From NCBI GenBank assembly GCA_036524115.1, contig DATDCY010000231.1:1-5083 (forward strand): a stretch of 5,083 nt of DNA, given 5' to 3'. Shown in pieces: positions 5,061-5,083 of this stretch (the stretch's first letter is position 1; each line of letters starts with the position of its first letter). A model generated the notes under the pieces. The model saw nothing but the letters and a program-made list of their open reading frames with translations. It had not been told where the DNA came from and did no database searches. This DNA comes from a bacterium. Lineage in GTDB: Bacteria > JAUVQV01 > DATDCY01. A program made the translations under genes and the position numbers.

Positions 5061-5083
5061 CCCCGCGAGCGCGCGCAGGCCGG

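Overview
The window looks like chromosomal DNA from a high-GC Gram-negative bacterium. It encodes a BamD-type outer-membrane assembly lipoprotein, so the cell has two membranes. The third codon positions are overwhelmingly G or C. A short DksA/TraR protein, a bacterial TMTC-like membrane protein and many TPR proteins together fit a deltaproteobacterial-type lineage (Desulfobacterota or Myxococcota in the broad sense). That placement is inference: no rRNA or other phylogenetic marker is present.

Layout from left to right. Positions 1-234 carry no convincing gene but are rich in symmetry: a mosaic of inverted and direct repeats (4-86), a perfect 14-nt palindrome (142-155) and a GC-rich inverted repeat (182-197) just past the end of the first operon. 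Positions 235-2297 are a tight minus-strand operon read right to left: bamD, a cytoplasmic TPR protein, and a response regulator with an unusual N-terminal four-cysteine zinc-ribbon-like segment. A consensus -35 hexamer (TTGACA) lies just upstream of bamD. On the plus strand, divergent from bamD, is a small acylphosphatase gene (2429-2707) with a consensus Shine-Dalgarno. It converges on a minus-strand dksA/traR-family gene (2887-3252), and a hairpin sits between the two. Divergent from dksA is a large plus-strand gene (about 3463-5040, possibly from 3388) for a polytopic membrane protein of the TMTC/GT-C-like class with C-terminal TPRs. The right edge (5041-5083) has a strong hairpin and the possible edge of another gene.

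The bamD-TPR-regulator cluster could act together: BamD inserts beta-barrel proteins at the outer membrane, while the TPR protein and the regulator are predicted cytoplasmic. The only support for a functional link is their close, same-strand packing. No histidine kinase is visible. The acylphosphatase and DksA-like protein are housekeeping-type genes. The TMTC-like protein is a plausible envelope glycosyltransferase with unknown substrate. I see no CRISPR array, tRNA, rRNA, transposase or phage gene. The least ordinary items are the zinc-ribbon/receiver fusion in a bamD operon and the repeat mosaic at the left edge.
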